A DNA stretch of 64,000 bases, from positions 62,001-126,000 of the forward strand of contig SVMG01000004.1 in NCBI GenBank assembly GCA_015067545.1, in the 5' to 3' direction. Made by a program: the position numbers and the translations under genes. Below, piece by piece: positions 44,442-52,495 of the stretch. Source of the DNA: Oscillospiraceae bacterium. GTDB lineage: Bacteria; Bacillota; Clostridia; Oscillospirales; Oscillospiraceae. The notes beneath the pieces are model-generated. The model was not told the DNA's origin and did no database searches. It was given only the letters and a program-made list of their open reading frames with translations. How positions within the stretch are numbered: position 1 is the first letter of the stretch; each line of letters opens with the position of its first letter.

Positions 44442-45746
44442 ATGGAAATTTTGAAGGGTCAGCAGGTCTGCGCCTGTGGAAAACGCCACAACGGCATCCT
44501 GGACGCATATGTCATTGAAAAGAATGCCATCGGACATACCGCACTCTTTGTCAGGAAATACCATGCCACAAAGGCCTTCCTTTTGGCCGATGCCAACACC
44601 TTCGCCGTGGCCGGTGAGCAGGTAATGCAAAATCTGACTGAAAATGGCATCCCCTTTTCCAAATACATCTTCCCTGTCAGTCCCAAGCCGGATGAAGCGG
44701 CGGTTGGCTCTGCTGTGATGCATTACGATGCCACCTGCGATATCATCATCGGCATCGGCTCCGGTGTGATCAACGACCTGGGCAAGATCCTGGCCAAGAC
44801 CTCCGGCCACCCTTACATCATCGTAGCCACCGCCCCGTCCATGGACGGCTACGCCTCCGGGTCTTCCTCTGTGGAAAGGGACGGACTGAAAATATCCTTA
44901 CCCAGTAAATGCGCCAACGCCGTCATTGGTGACCTGAATATTCTCAAAAATGCGCCAATGCGAATGCTGGTATCCGGCATCGGCGATATGCTGGCGAAAT
45001 ACGTGAGCATCTGTGAATGGCGGATCAGCCACGTGATCACCGGGGAATACTACTGTGAGGAAGTGGCATCCCTCATCCGCACTGCTGTGCAAAAATGCGC
45101 GCAAAATGCCGCCGGCCCGCTGAAACGGGATGAAGCCGCGGTAGCCGCTGTGTTTGAGGGCTTGATTTTGGGCGGCGTGGCCATGAATTATGCAGAAGTG
45201 ACTCGCCCCGCCTCCGGTGTGGAGCATTATTTCTCCCACATTTGGGATATGCGGGCACTGGAGTTCGGGACAGCTTCTGATTTCCATGGTATTCAATGTG
45301 CCATCGGCACCCGATATGCCATTCATATTTATGAGCAGCTCAAGAACACCGCTCCCAACCGGGAAAAAGCTTTGGCATACGCCCGTTCCTTTGATATCCC
45401 TGCGCACAATGAACACTTGCGCGCTTTTCTCGGCAAGGGCGCGGAGGCCATGATCGCTCTGGAAGCCCAAGAGGGCAAATACGATCCTGCAAAACATGCC
45501 CCGCGATTGGAGCGCATCCTTGCCCATTGGGATGAAATTTTGCAGATCATGGATGAAGAACTGATTTCCTCACCGGAACTGGAGAAGCTCCTGGATGCCA
45601 TTGGTGCGCCTAAAACTGCGGCAGAAATCGGTATCGACGAGGCAATCGTTCCCATGACCTTCCGGTTTACCAAGGACATCCGGGATAAATACGTCCTCTC
45701 CCGCCTGTGCTGGGATCTGGGCGTTTTGGACGAAATACGGCTATAA
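44442..45746 (+). CDS. sn-Glycerol-1-phosphate dehydrogenase-like protein (AraM/EgsA family)
   Basis: A 434-residue member of the iron-containing alcohol dehydrogenase fold. The dinucleotide loop is IIGIGSGVINDLGK, followed by TAPSMDGYASGSSS typical of AraM/G1P dehydrogenases, and the metal histidine region is ASGVEHYFSHIWDM. AraM/EgsA reduces dihydroxyacetone phosphate to glycerol-1-phosphate, an archaeal-type lipid precursor used by some Firmicutes for specialised lipids. I chose the ATG at 44442, with AAGGAG 9 bases before it; the frame is open earlier but runs over the promoter. It stands alone. Substrate assignment is by family only. Confidence 0.82.
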   Translation: MEILKGQQVCACGKRHNGILDAYVIEKNAIGHTALFVRKYHATKAFLLADANTFAVAGEQVMQNLTENGIPFSKYIFPVSPKPDEAAVGSAVMHYDATCDIIIGIGSGVINDLGKILAKTSGHPYIIVATAPSMDGYASGSSSVERDGLKISLPSKCANAVIGDLNILKNAPMRMLVSGIGDMLAKYVSICEWRISHVITGEYYCEEVASLIRTAVQKCAQNAAGPLKRDEAAVAAVFEGLILGGVAMNYAEVTRPASGVEHYFSHIWDMRALEFGTASDFHGIQCAIGTRYAIHIYEQLKNTAPNREKALAYARSFDIPAHNEHLRAFLGKGAEAMIALEAQEGKYDPAKHAPRLERILAHWDEILQIMDEELISSPELEKLLDAIGAPKTAAEIGIDEAIVPMTFRFTKDIRDKYVLSRLCWDLGVLDEIRL

Positions 45747-46007
45747 GAAAAGCAGAGGTCAAGGAAGCCGTCAAGACAAGCAAACCGAAGGCGTCGGCGT
45801 ACATGGGTACGGTAGACCTTCGGTTTGCGCAGTAAGTCAAAATGCCTTGCGAAGCAAGCATTTTCCCACCTCATCCGTCAAAAATCAAAGATTTTTGCCA
45901 CCTTCTCCTCCAGGAGAAGGCTTTCTATTGTTTTCTTGTCATTATCTCGCATTTTGACGGTTGGCGGCTTTTTGACACTCTGAGCAGAGCTTTTGCTCTG
46001 CTTTTCT
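45747..46007. repeat. Intergenic region with inverted repeat, half palindromic element and terminator
   Basis: No gene seen. CAAACCGAAGG and CCTTCGGTTTG (about 45780-45827) form a perfect 11-bp inverted repeat around a roughly 25-bp centre that itself contains CGTAC/GTACG. Bases 45862-45925 repeat the right arm of the 8678-8846 element (CCTCATCCG...CACCTTCTCCTCCAGGAGAAGG). At about 45980-46003, AGCAGAGC-TTTT-GCTCTGCT followed by TTTCTTT is a terminator for the AraM-like gene. Confidence 0.7.
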
Positions 46008-46643
46008 TTATTCCTTGATCGACCCATCGGTGCGGATGGTCACCACCTGCCAGGGGATATCTTTTCCGCTTTCCTGCAATGCTTTCCTGGCGGCAAATTC
46101 CAGACCGCCGCAGCAGGGCACCTCCATGCGGACAACTGTCACGCTTTTCACATCGTTGTTTTGCAGGATCCGCATCAGCTTCATACTGTAATCTATACCA
46201 TCCAGCTTGGGGCAGCCTATCAATGCCACCCTATCCCGGATGAAGTCTTCATGGAAGCCGGCGTAGGCATAGGCCGTGCAGTCCGCTGCGATCAGCAGCG
46301 CTGCGCCATCAAAGTACGGCGCTTGCATGGGCGCCAGCTTGATCTGCACTGGGAAATTGCGCAGCTGAGATTGTCTGGAAAATTGGATGGGCGGAGCAGA
46401 GCGTTTCTGTGCCAAATTAGCTTTTACAGCCGCCTCATTGTAGGCCGCTGCTTCCCGCTCCACAAATGTGATCGCCCCGGTGGGACAGGCCGGGAGACAA
46501 TCCCCCAAGCCGTCACAGTAATCGTCCCGCAAAAGCCGGGCTTTTCCATCCACCATGCCGATCGCACCCTCGTGGCAGGCTTTCGCGCAAAGGCCGCAAC
46601 CATTGCACTTTTCCCAATCTATCTGGATGATCCTTCTTTTCAT
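46008..46643 (-). CDS. Two-cluster 4Fe-4S ferredoxin-like protein
   Basis: A 211-residue iron-sulfur protein. Two cluster motifs lie near the N-terminus: C-N-G-C-G-L-C-A-K-A-C (residues about 13-23) and a looser CDGLGDCLPACPTGA (about 43-57). The C-terminal about 120 residues contain a cysteine pair in MEVPCCGGLEF and a DCTAYAYAGFHEDFI segment seen in related Clostridium proteins of unknown role. It overlaps the small zinc-ribbon gene by 4 bp, so the two are coupled. An electron-transfer or stress role is likely; the partner is unknown. The candidate CRP/FNR-type promoter upstream suggests redox or nitrosative control. Confidence 0.75.
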   Translation of the reverse strand: MKRRIIQIDWEKCNGCGLCAKACHEGAIGMVDGKARLLRDDYCDGLGDCLPACPTGAITFVEREAAAYNEAAVKANLAQKRSAPPIQFSRQSQLRNFPVQIKLAPMQAPYFDGAALLIAADCTAYAYAGFHEDFIRDRVALIGCPKLDGIDYSMKLMRILQNNDVKSVTVVRMEVPCCGGLEFAARKALQESGKDIPWQVVTIRTDGSIKE

Positions 46644-46894
46644 GCACGACGCTCCCTCTTCTGATTTTCCACGATCTCCATCATGGCGTTGTACATTTCC
46701 TCACCCACACATTCTTTTGCATGGGCGCACCACTGGACACAGCTGAGGGTATCGTTGTAAGCGACAAAGCCGCAGTGCTCACAGGGCATTTGGCTGTCGA
46801 TGGAGAACATCTCGATCTCATGGCCGCACTGGGGGCAAACCTTTTCAATTATAGTGGGCGTTTTGGGTCTCGCCTGGCATCCAAACATCGTCAT
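46640..46894 (-). CDS. Small cysteine-rich zinc-ribbon protein
   Basis: An 84-residue protein with C-P-Q-C-G-H (residues about 20-25) and C-E-H-C-G-F (about 38-43) forming a zinc ribbon, plus C-V-Q-W-C-A and a later cysteine (SCVQWCAHAKECVGEEMYN). The start ATG at 46894 has AAGGAGG. It is the first gene of a two-gene operon with the 4Fe-4S protein. I recognise no named family; a metal- or cluster-handling partner is a reasonable guess. Confidence 0.65.
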   Translation of the reverse strand: MTMFGCQARPKTPTIIEKVCPQCGHEIEMFSIDSQMPCEHCGFVAYNDTLSCVQWCAHAKECVGEEMYNAMMEIVENQKRERRA

Positions 46895-46922
46895 AATAAC
46901 TACCTCCTTATGGGTTTTCTAC

Positions 46923-46963
46923 ACTATAACAAATGCGCCGCCGGTCTTCCGTGACATTATCAC
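46923..46963 (-). promoter_or_regulatory. Candidate CRP/FNR-type activated promoter
   Basis: A -10 box TATAGT (46923-46928) has no -35 consensus at the right distance. Instead the palindrome GTGACATTATCAC (46951-46963) is centred about 41 bp upstream of the expected transcription start, the class II position of CRP/FNR-family activators. Confidence 0.5.
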
Positions 46964-46965
46964 AT

Positions 46966-46995
46966 AAAAATACCGCCCCGTAGGGCGGTATTTTT
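46966..46995. terminator. Bidirectional terminator
   Basis: Thirteen-base arms AAAAATACCGCCC and GGGCGGTATTTTT with loop CGTA, at the end of the ABC permease gene and next to the Fe-S operon promoter. Confidence 0.92.
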
Positions 46996-48605
46996 TACGC
47001 ATCGTTTTGCGTTTCCAAAGCCACCTGCTTGAAATACAGACTACGCTTAATAAGAAATGCAATCATCTTTTCCAACATATTAATACCCAAAATCAACAAG
47101 GATACTAAGGCTGTACCCTCCATAAAGGACTGACTCTCCAGCTGAGGGATCATCAGCGACAGGGGCATAGTGCGGAAGTTTATGAGGAACGAAACTGCGG
47201 AAATGGTGATCATAGCATTGACGAAGAAGTAGCTGTACATCTCCATAATAGTGGACTGGGTGCTGGGGATATACACATTGATCAGCATCCGCAAGCGGCT
47301 GATGCCCAGGCTTGCCGCTACATCCTCCAGATTGGGGTTGAATTTACTCAAAGAATTGTAGGCCAGCAGATAGGGCGAGGAAAAGAAGTGAACGATATTC
47401 ACCAGTACCAAAATGAATATGGTGGAGTAAATGGGCAATTCATTGAAAGACAACACAAATGCCAAACCTAAAACTACACCGGGAATGGCAAGAGACAGCA
47501 TGCTGACAAAGTGCATCGCCTTGTTGGACAGGCTCTTTCCGGAACGGGCTGTCACAAAGGCTGCGAAATAGGAAAGGCAAGTACCCAGCAATGCTGTCAG
47601 CAGTGCAATTGCCATGGAATTGACAAAATACATGCCGATATTATTGGACAACAGTTTTTTAACCTGATCCAGCGAGAAGGACATGTCGATGGGATACTGC
47701 TTCACGAAGCTCAGACAAACAAAGGATACGATGGGCAGGCAAAGCATCGCGAGAACTACAGCGAAAAGCACATAAACCAGCACATCCCGGGTCTTGTTTT
47801 CGGCCACGATGTAGGGCTTTGTGATGGTGCTGGACGAACCGTCGGAGCTGCTGTTGCGCAGATCCATCAAGAATGCGGCCACAGCAGGAAGCAACAGCAC
47901 CACGCCCACCACAGCGCCACCGGAGAAGTTCATCATACCGATGACCTCCCGGTACATATACACCGGAAGCGTCATAGCAGTGCCGCCGGTCATCAGCGGA
48001 ACGCCGTAATCTGTGAACACCATGGTAAACACCGCCAAAACCGAGGAAACAACGGTGCGCCGCATGGACGGCAGAGTGATGGTCATGAACTGGTGACCCT
48101 TGCTTAAGCCCAGCACGCTGGCGGCTTCATAGATAGTGAAGTCCTCATACTGCAATGAATCATGGAACATGAGAAAGGACACTGGGAAGGAATACAGCAC
48201 CGAACCCATCACAATACCCTTGTAGCCATACAGGCCAATGTTGATGCCCAGCAGGTTCGTAATGAGGCCATTGTCACCAAACAGCTGTACCAGTCCCATG
48301 CCATGGGAGATGCTGGGGATCAGCATAGGAATGGTGAACAACACCACAAAAAAGTTCTTGAAGCGGATATTGCTGCGATTCAAGGCATAGGCCAGAAAAA
48401 AGGACAATGCCACCGAAATCACTGTTGCGATCAGCGTGGTGATGACGGAGTTTTTCAGCATGGGGAAAAACTGGGCAGAGGAAAAAACTGTTTGTACATC
48501 CTCTCCCCGGATGGTGGCAAACAACGACCCCACGGGGTATACCACCGTCATCAACAGATAGATCAGCAGCAGATATTTCAGAGAATAAAAGCTCTTGTTT
48601 TTCAT
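46995..48605 (-). CDS. Fused double ABC permease (iron/phosphonate/thiamine class)
   Basis: A 536-residue inner-membrane protein with about 12 helices and two binding-protein-dependent permease domains, each with an EAA loop (IYEAASVLGLSKGHQFMTITLPSMRR near residues 158-183; NLEDVAASLGISRLRMLINVYIPS near 425-448). This fused layout is typical of importers of the Fe3+ (FbpB), thiamine (ThiP) and 2-aminoethylphosphonate classes. Last gene of an operon with ATPase, binding protein and the LicC-type fusion. Its start overlaps the ATPase stop by 4 bp. Substrate not determinable from sequence. Confidence 0.88.
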   Translation of the reverse strand: MKNKSFYSLKYLLLIYLLMTVVYPVGSLFATIRGEDVQTVFSSAQFFPMLKNSVITTLIATVISVALSFFLAYALNRSNIRFKNFFVVLFTIPMLIPSISHGMGLVQLFGDNGLITNLLGINIGLYGYKGIVMGSVLYSFPVSFLMFHDSLQYEDFTIYEAASVLGLSKGHQFMTITLPSMRRTVVSSVLAVFTMVFTDYGVPLMTGGTAMTLPVYMYREVIGMMNFSGGAVVGVVLLLPAVAAFLMDLRNSSSDGSSSTITKPYIVAENKTRDVLVYVLFAVVLAMLCLPIVSFVCLSFVKQYPIDMSFSLDQVKKLLSNNIGMYFVNSMAIALLTALLGTCLSYFAAFVTARSGKSLSNKAMHFVSMLSLAIPGVVLGLAFVLSFNELPIYSTIFILVLVNIVHFFSSPYLLAYNSLSKFNPNLEDVAASLGISRLRMLINVYIPSTQSTIMEMYSYFFVNAMITISAVSFLINFRTMPLSLMIPQLESQSFMEGTALVSLLILGINMLEKMIAFLIKRSLYFKQVALETQNDA

Positions 48606-49378
48606 ACGTCACTCCGTCCTGTATAGCGCAGAAGATCCGTATATTTCTTGTCCAGTTGCTCCACTACAAAGCTGCGGACATAATCACTGGCAGGGTTGCG
48701 GTAGATCTCCAAAGGCGTATCCAGCTGCTCGATGTTGCCCTGATCCATGACCATGATCCTGTCGGACAGGAAGAAGGCCTCCTCCTGATCGTGGGTGATA
48801 AACAGCATGGTCACGTTGAATTTCTTTTGCAGGGCTTTCAGTTCCGCTTTCATGATCTCCCGGTTGGTCACGTCCAACGCGGAGATAGGCTCATCCAGCA
48901 GGATGATGTCAGGGTTTGTGGCCAAAGTACGGGCGATGGCCACCCGCTGCTGCTGGCCGCCGGAAAGCTGATTGGGCCTCTTGTTTTTCTGATCCAACAG
49001 ACCCACCTGCTCCAAAGTGCGCAGAGCAATTTCTCTTGCCTGCTTCTTGGTTTCTTTTCGCAGGGTCAGTGCATATTCCACATTCTGCAGCACTGTCATA
49101 TTGGGAAACAACGCGTAGTTCTGGAACACTATGCCCATGCCCCGCTGGGAGCTGCTCAGACCGGAAATTTCCTTGCCGCCCTTGAGGATCTGACCGTTGT
49201 CGGCAGTCTCCAGACCGATGAGGATGCGAAGCAAGGTGGTCTTGCCACAGCCGCTGGGGCCCAGAATGGACAGAAATTCACCCTCCATCAAATCGAAGGA
49301 CAGGTCGTTGAGGACCTTCTTGCCGTCAAAGCTCTTGTTCAGATTTCTGACGGACAGCTTCGGTTTTAATACTTCCAT
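48602..49378 (-). CDS. ABC importer ATPase (PotA/FbpC-like)
   Basis: A 258-residue ATP-binding subunit. Walker A is [15 protein letters not shown], the signature is [16 protein letters not shown], Walker B is [12 protein letters not shown] and the switch histidine is in [10 protein letters not shown]. It ends soon after the nucleotide-binding domain ([19 protein letters not shown]), with no long C-terminal regulatory domain as seen in FbpC or PotA. It overlaps both neighbours (13 bp with the binding protein, 4 bp with the permease). Confidence 0.9.
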   Translation of the reverse strand: MEVLKPKLSVRNLNKSFDGKKVLNDLSFDLMEGEFLSILGPSGCGKTTLLRILIGLETADNGQILKGGKEISGLSSSQRGMGIVFQNYALFPNMTVLQNVEYALTLRKETKKQAREIALRTLEQVGLLDQKNKRPNQLSGGQQQRVAIARTLATNPDIILLDEPISALDVTNREIMKAELKALQKKFNVTMLFITHDQEEAFFLSDRIMVMDQGNIEQLDTPLEIYRNPASDYVRSFVVEQLDKKYTDLLRYTGRSDV

Positions 49379-50346
49379 AGTGCAAGCAACCTTTCTTTTT
49401 CTTTATCGTCCTGAATGCCGGTCATATCAGCATATTGAATTTCTGCAGGATAATTGGTAATTTTGTTTTGCTGATTCTCGTAAACAGTCTCCGGGGAGAA
49501 GTTTTCCTTGTCGTAGACCATAAATTCGTTGGCAATGTAGGAGAAGACCTCCTCCACGCCCCGCTTTTCCCGGTGACCCGCCACAATGGCCGATCCGGTC
49601 AGTGAGTACGGAGAGCCTTCCTGGGGGAAGATGATCTCAAAGGGCTGGCCATCGTTGATCTCATTGATAGCCTGGAATGTCAGCGCCAAGCCCACTGCGA
49701 TCTCTCCCTGCTTCAGCAGCTTGATGGGGCCGGAGCCGGATTCTGTAAACTGTTTCAGATTGGCGTGGAGCTGATCTACATATTTCAGGGTGCGCTCCTC
49801 GCCCCACAAGTTGACCCAGTTCTTGTAGAAGAAATAGCCCGTACCGCTGGATTTGGGATCAGGCATGGCAACAAGGCCTTGATACTCCGGTTTGAGAAGA
49901 TCTTCGTAGGTTTTCGGTGTCTCCAGGCCGTATTTGTCCAAAACATCCCGGTTTACGATGATCGCACCGGCCTGCCGTTCCCAAGTGACCCACTTGTTGC
50001 CGTTGTCTGCCGGGGTCAGGCCGGCTTTGTAAGGGATATTGCTGATGCCGGAGATATCCCCCAAAGAGCCCTTTATCTTATTCATATAGCCGGTTTCCAA
50101 ACCTACCAGTATATCTACCTCGGAGTCTGCACCTTCTGCGTAGATCTTGGCCGCCGCCTTGCCGGTAGCCATATACATAACCGTGATATTGTATTGGGGG
50201 AACTGCTCGTTCAGCTGCGCCTGCAGCGCGTCATTACGGAACTGCTCCAGTGATGAGCAGATTACAATGCTCTCCTGTCCGCCATAGCTTGCAAGACAGG
50301 TGAACAGGAGCGTCAGTGCCAATACTAAAACGACCCACTTTTTCAT
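49366..50346 (-). CDS. ABC importer substrate-binding protein (Fe3+/aminoethylphosphonate-like class)
   Basis: A 326-residue extracellular binding protein with an N-terminal signal (MKKWVVLVLALTLLFTC, possible but atypical lipobox). The fold class is shown by GQESIVICSSLEQFRNDALQ, the hinge EVDILVGLETGY, and MPDPKSSGTGYFF followed by a EGSPYSLTGSAIVAG segment, as in binding proteins for Fe3+ and 2-aminoethylphosphonate. I cannot see clear iron-ligand tyrosine pairs, so an organic anion is at least as likely. It follows the LicC-type gene by 8 bp, suggesting that the imported compound is that enzyme's substrate. Confidence 0.8.
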   Translation of the reverse strand: MKKWVVLVLALTLLFTCLASYGGQESIVICSSLEQFRNDALQAQLNEQFPQYNITVMYMATGKAAAKIYAEGADSEVDILVGLETGYMNKIKGSLGDISGISNIPYKAGLTPADNGNKWVTWERQAGAIIVNRDVLDKYGLETPKTYEDLLKPEYQGLVAMPDPKSSGTGYFFYKNWVNLWGEERTLKYVDQLHANLKQFTESGSGPIKLLKQGEIAVGLALTFQAINEINDGQPFEIIFPQEGSPYSLTGSAIVAGHREKRGVEEVFSYIANEFMVYDKENFSPETVYENQQNKITNYPAEIQYADMTGIQDDKEKERLLALWKY

Positions 50347-50354
50347 AGGTTACC

Positions 50355-51248
50355 TCAACAATAAGTTTCGTCCAGCTTTTTCAGATCCTTGTAGCTGTCG
50401 ATTTCGATAATATCCTCAAAGGTGCAGCTGCGAACCTCTATCTGGTAGTTCTTCTGGCAATAGCGCAGAGCAACCTCATCCCAATACCGCTCCTTGCCGC
50501 CGGGCATTTCATAGACCTTCTTGATGTCTTCGTAAAGCTTCGCACCGTCCTCAGATGTCCAGTAGGAGATGCCGAACATATGGTGGCAGTTAGTGCCACC
50601 CACCATCACCTTGGTGATCACATGGTTCTTGGTCTCGAAGCACCAGTCGTCGGTGACATCCACCGGCACACCAAGATAGTTGGAAGTATACTGATACTTG
50701 GTAATCAGTGCAGGATTATAAAGCACCAAATCCGCTTCCAGCACATAGGCATTCTGCAGCAGATGGCGGCAGCACATGGCGGAAGAGATATTGTTAGCCT
50801 CATTATAGATAGGATTCTCGATGAAACGGATCATGGGGTACTTGTACAGCAGCTGGTCGAACTGCTCACCCAAGTAGCCACGCACCACATAGATCTCCTC
50901 AATGCCAGCTGCTACCACCGCATCCAGTAGAGTATCGATCATCCGTGTGCCCTTTACACGCACCAAGGGCTTGGGCGTGTTCAGCGTGATGGGCACCAAA
51001 CGGGAGCCAAAGCCTGCGGCAATGAACACTGCCCGCTTCACTCGGTAAGGCTCCAGGGCTTCCAGACCGGCTTCCGTTACAGTATACCCGTCCAAATAAC
51101 CGGCTTCCGCCAGAGTGGTAATGGTACGGCTGACAGAGCCCAGGGAAATATTCAGCGCCGCGGCGATCTCTCTTTGGTTGCCGCAGTCGGAGGTTTTCTC
51201 CAAATAAGTTAAAACATCAAACTGTTTCCGCGTGAGTTTGTTGTCCAT
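50355..51248 (-). CDS. Winged-helix domain fused to LicC-like CTP:phosphocholine cytidylyltransferase
   Basis: A 297-residue two-domain protein. Residues 1-68 are a MarR/Lrp-like winged helix (REIAAALNISLGSVSRTITTLAEAGYLDGYTVTEAG). From residue 72 it is a nucleotidyltransferase: AAGFGSRLVPITLNTPKPL (77-95), NNISSAMCCRHLLQNAYVLEADLVL, and the LicC-type MFGISYWTSEDGAKLYEDIKKVYEMPGGKERYWDEVAL. LicC makes CDP-choline for decorating surface polymers; related enzymes activate aminoethylphosphonate. It leads an operon with an ABC importer and lies just after a polysaccharide operon. No choline kinase (LicA) or phosphotransferase (LicD) is nearby. DNA binding and substrate are inference. Confidence 0.85.
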   Translation of the reverse strand: MDNKLTRKQFDVLTYLEKTSDCGNQREIAAALNISLGSVSRTITTLAEAGYLDGYTVTEAGLEALEPYRVKRAVFIAAGFGSRLVPITLNTPKPLVRVKGTRMIDTLLDAVVAAGIEEIYVVRGYLGEQFDQLLYKYPMIRFIENPIYNEANNISSAMCCRHLLQNAYVLEADLVLYNPALITKYQYTSNYLGVPVDVTDDWCFETKNHVITKVMVGGTNCHHMFGISYWTSEDGAKLYEDIKKVYEMPGGKERYWDEVALRYCQKNYQIEVRSCTFEDIIEIDSYKDLKKLDETYC

Positions 51249-51309
51249 AATTTTTCTCCTTTTTCTATTGGCACAGTCAAATAAAAACCGCGCCCTCTAA
51301 TTTATTGGA

Positions 51310-51338
51310 ATTATACCATCAAAGGCGGGATAAGTCAA
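51310..51338 (-). promoter_or_regulatory. Promoter of the LicC-type/importer operon
   Basis: TTGACT (51333-51338), 17-bp spacer, TATAAT (51310-51315), about 60 bp before the ATG at 51248. Confidence 0.9.
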
Positions 51339-51353
51339 CAGATTCCAGCTCAC

Positions 51354-51396
51354 TTTTGTTCATTTTCATAAATTTTCTTCATAAATTTGAACAAAA
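51354..51396. promoter_or_regulatory. Inverted repeat upstream of the LicC-type promoter (candidate operator)
   Basis: TTTTGTTCA (51354-51362) and TGAACAAAA (51388-51396) are perfect 9-bp arms. Between them TTCATAAATTT occurs twice as a direct repeat. It lies 16-58 bp upstream of the -35. The right arm overlaps the T-run of the preceding terminator, which weakens the case. Confidence 0.5.
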
Positions 51397-51424
51397 CACC
51401 CACATCCTTCAGGATGTGGGTGTT
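51395..51424 (-). terminator. Terminator of the polysaccharide operon
   Basis: Thirteen-base perfect arms AACACCCACATCC and GGATGTGGGTGTT with a 4-nt loop, followed by TTTG on the minus strand. Confidence 0.92.
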
Positions 51425-51430
51425 GGATGA

Positions 51431-52480
51431 TCAGAAACTCTTTTGGCAATCAGGCACTCTTTCATACGGGAAAGGGTACAGGAATTCTGCGAGCTCCCGG
51501 GCGATGATCTCCCCCTCTTCAGCAAATTCCGCCTTTGCCCGGAACATTTGGGTGTTCTCAATAGAGCGGGCAGGATCCAGCATCGTCCGTTTTTTCTTGT
51601 GCGCTGCGGCATCCACGCCCAAAATGCCGTAGATCTTCTCCACCGTATTGTCATAATCGTACACGAGATCCTCAAAATGGAGTCTGTGGACCCCGGGGTA
51701 GGAGGTCTCCTTTTCCATTTGCCGCAAACGGCGATAGCATTTGCAGAACTCAAGGGCATCTGTGGGATAGGGCACAGTGCCGCCCTTTTTCGCCCAAATA
51801 TACTTGTTGATGATGAACATGTCCCGGGGATCCCGGTCAATGACAAAGGCCTCCATCTGCCCTTCCCTAAAATAGTTCCCCGCCCGGTGCAGATCAAAGG
51901 GCAACAGCAACTGATCCAAAATCAGATTTCGCTTACTGAGTCCCAGTTCGTTCCACAGCTTGTCCAAATAGACCCGGGTCTTTTCATAAAACTCTTCCGC
52001 GCTCACATAGGACACCGCCATGTTTTCATACACCAACGGCTTGGGCAGCTGCACCTTTTTCAAGGTAATCAGCTCCGCCAGGCGCTTAAAAATCAGCTTG
52101 ACGATCATACGCCAGTCTGCATTCTCCTGCCAATACCAGTAGAACGCCGGGCGGTACTGCACCAGGGACTGGATATACGCTTCCGTGTATTCCATGAACC
52201 GGGGGCTGAGAATATTCTTGTAATGCCCCACCCACCAGTATTTTTTGTCGAACAGCTGCTTCATAGTAGCCCGGAAGGTACGCAGGGCCTCATCGCTTCG
52301 CAGGGCGTTGTTTCCCAGCAGCAGCTTATTTTCCAGGTCGAACACGCCGTTGGGACAATGCAAAAACACATATTCAAAAGTACCGTAGTCTGCATCGTAG
52401 CCGTCGATCTCAGACAGTAAATCGGTGATGGCAGAAGAGCCGGAACCCATATACCCGGTAGGCACAATAATCTTGTTCAT
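51431..52480 (-). CDS. Sulfotransferase-like protein
   Basis: A 349-residue cytoplasmic protein. The N-terminal IIVPTGYMGSGSSAITDLLSE resembles the phosphosulfate-binding P-loop of sulfotransferases, and AFVIDRDPRDMFIINKYIW (about residues 215-233) resembles the second PAPS-binding motif (R-D-P-R-D). The rest is not conserved to my eye. The start ATG at 52480 has CTGGAG upstream; a TTG further up overlaps it. As last gene of the surface polysaccharide operon it might sulfate the polymer. No PAPS synthesis genes are nearby, so activity is unproven; another nucleotide-binding role is possible. Confidence 0.6.
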   Translation of the reverse strand: MNKIIVPTGYMGSGSSAITDLLSEIDGYDADYGTFEYVFLHCPNGVFDLENKLLLGNNALRSDEALRTFRATMKQLFDKKYWWVGHYKNILSPRFMEYTEAYIQSLVQYRPAFYWYWQENADWRMIVKLIFKRLAELITLKKVQLPKPLVYENMAVSYVSAEEFYEKTRVYLDKLWNELGLSKRNLILDQLLLPFDLHRAGNYFREGQMEAFVIDRDPRDMFIINKYIWAKKGGTVPYPTDALEFCKCYRRLRQMEKETSYPGVHRLHFEDLVYDYDNTVEKIYGILGVDAAAHKKKRTMLDPARSIENTQMFRAKAEFAEEGEIIARELAEFLYPFPYERVPDCQKSF

Positions 52481-52495
52481 ATTTTTCTCCAGCAA

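Noticed and set aside
45747..46007. Small protein-coding gene in the gap
   Set aside because: Only short frames without ribosome binding sites; the region is explained by repeats and a terminator.
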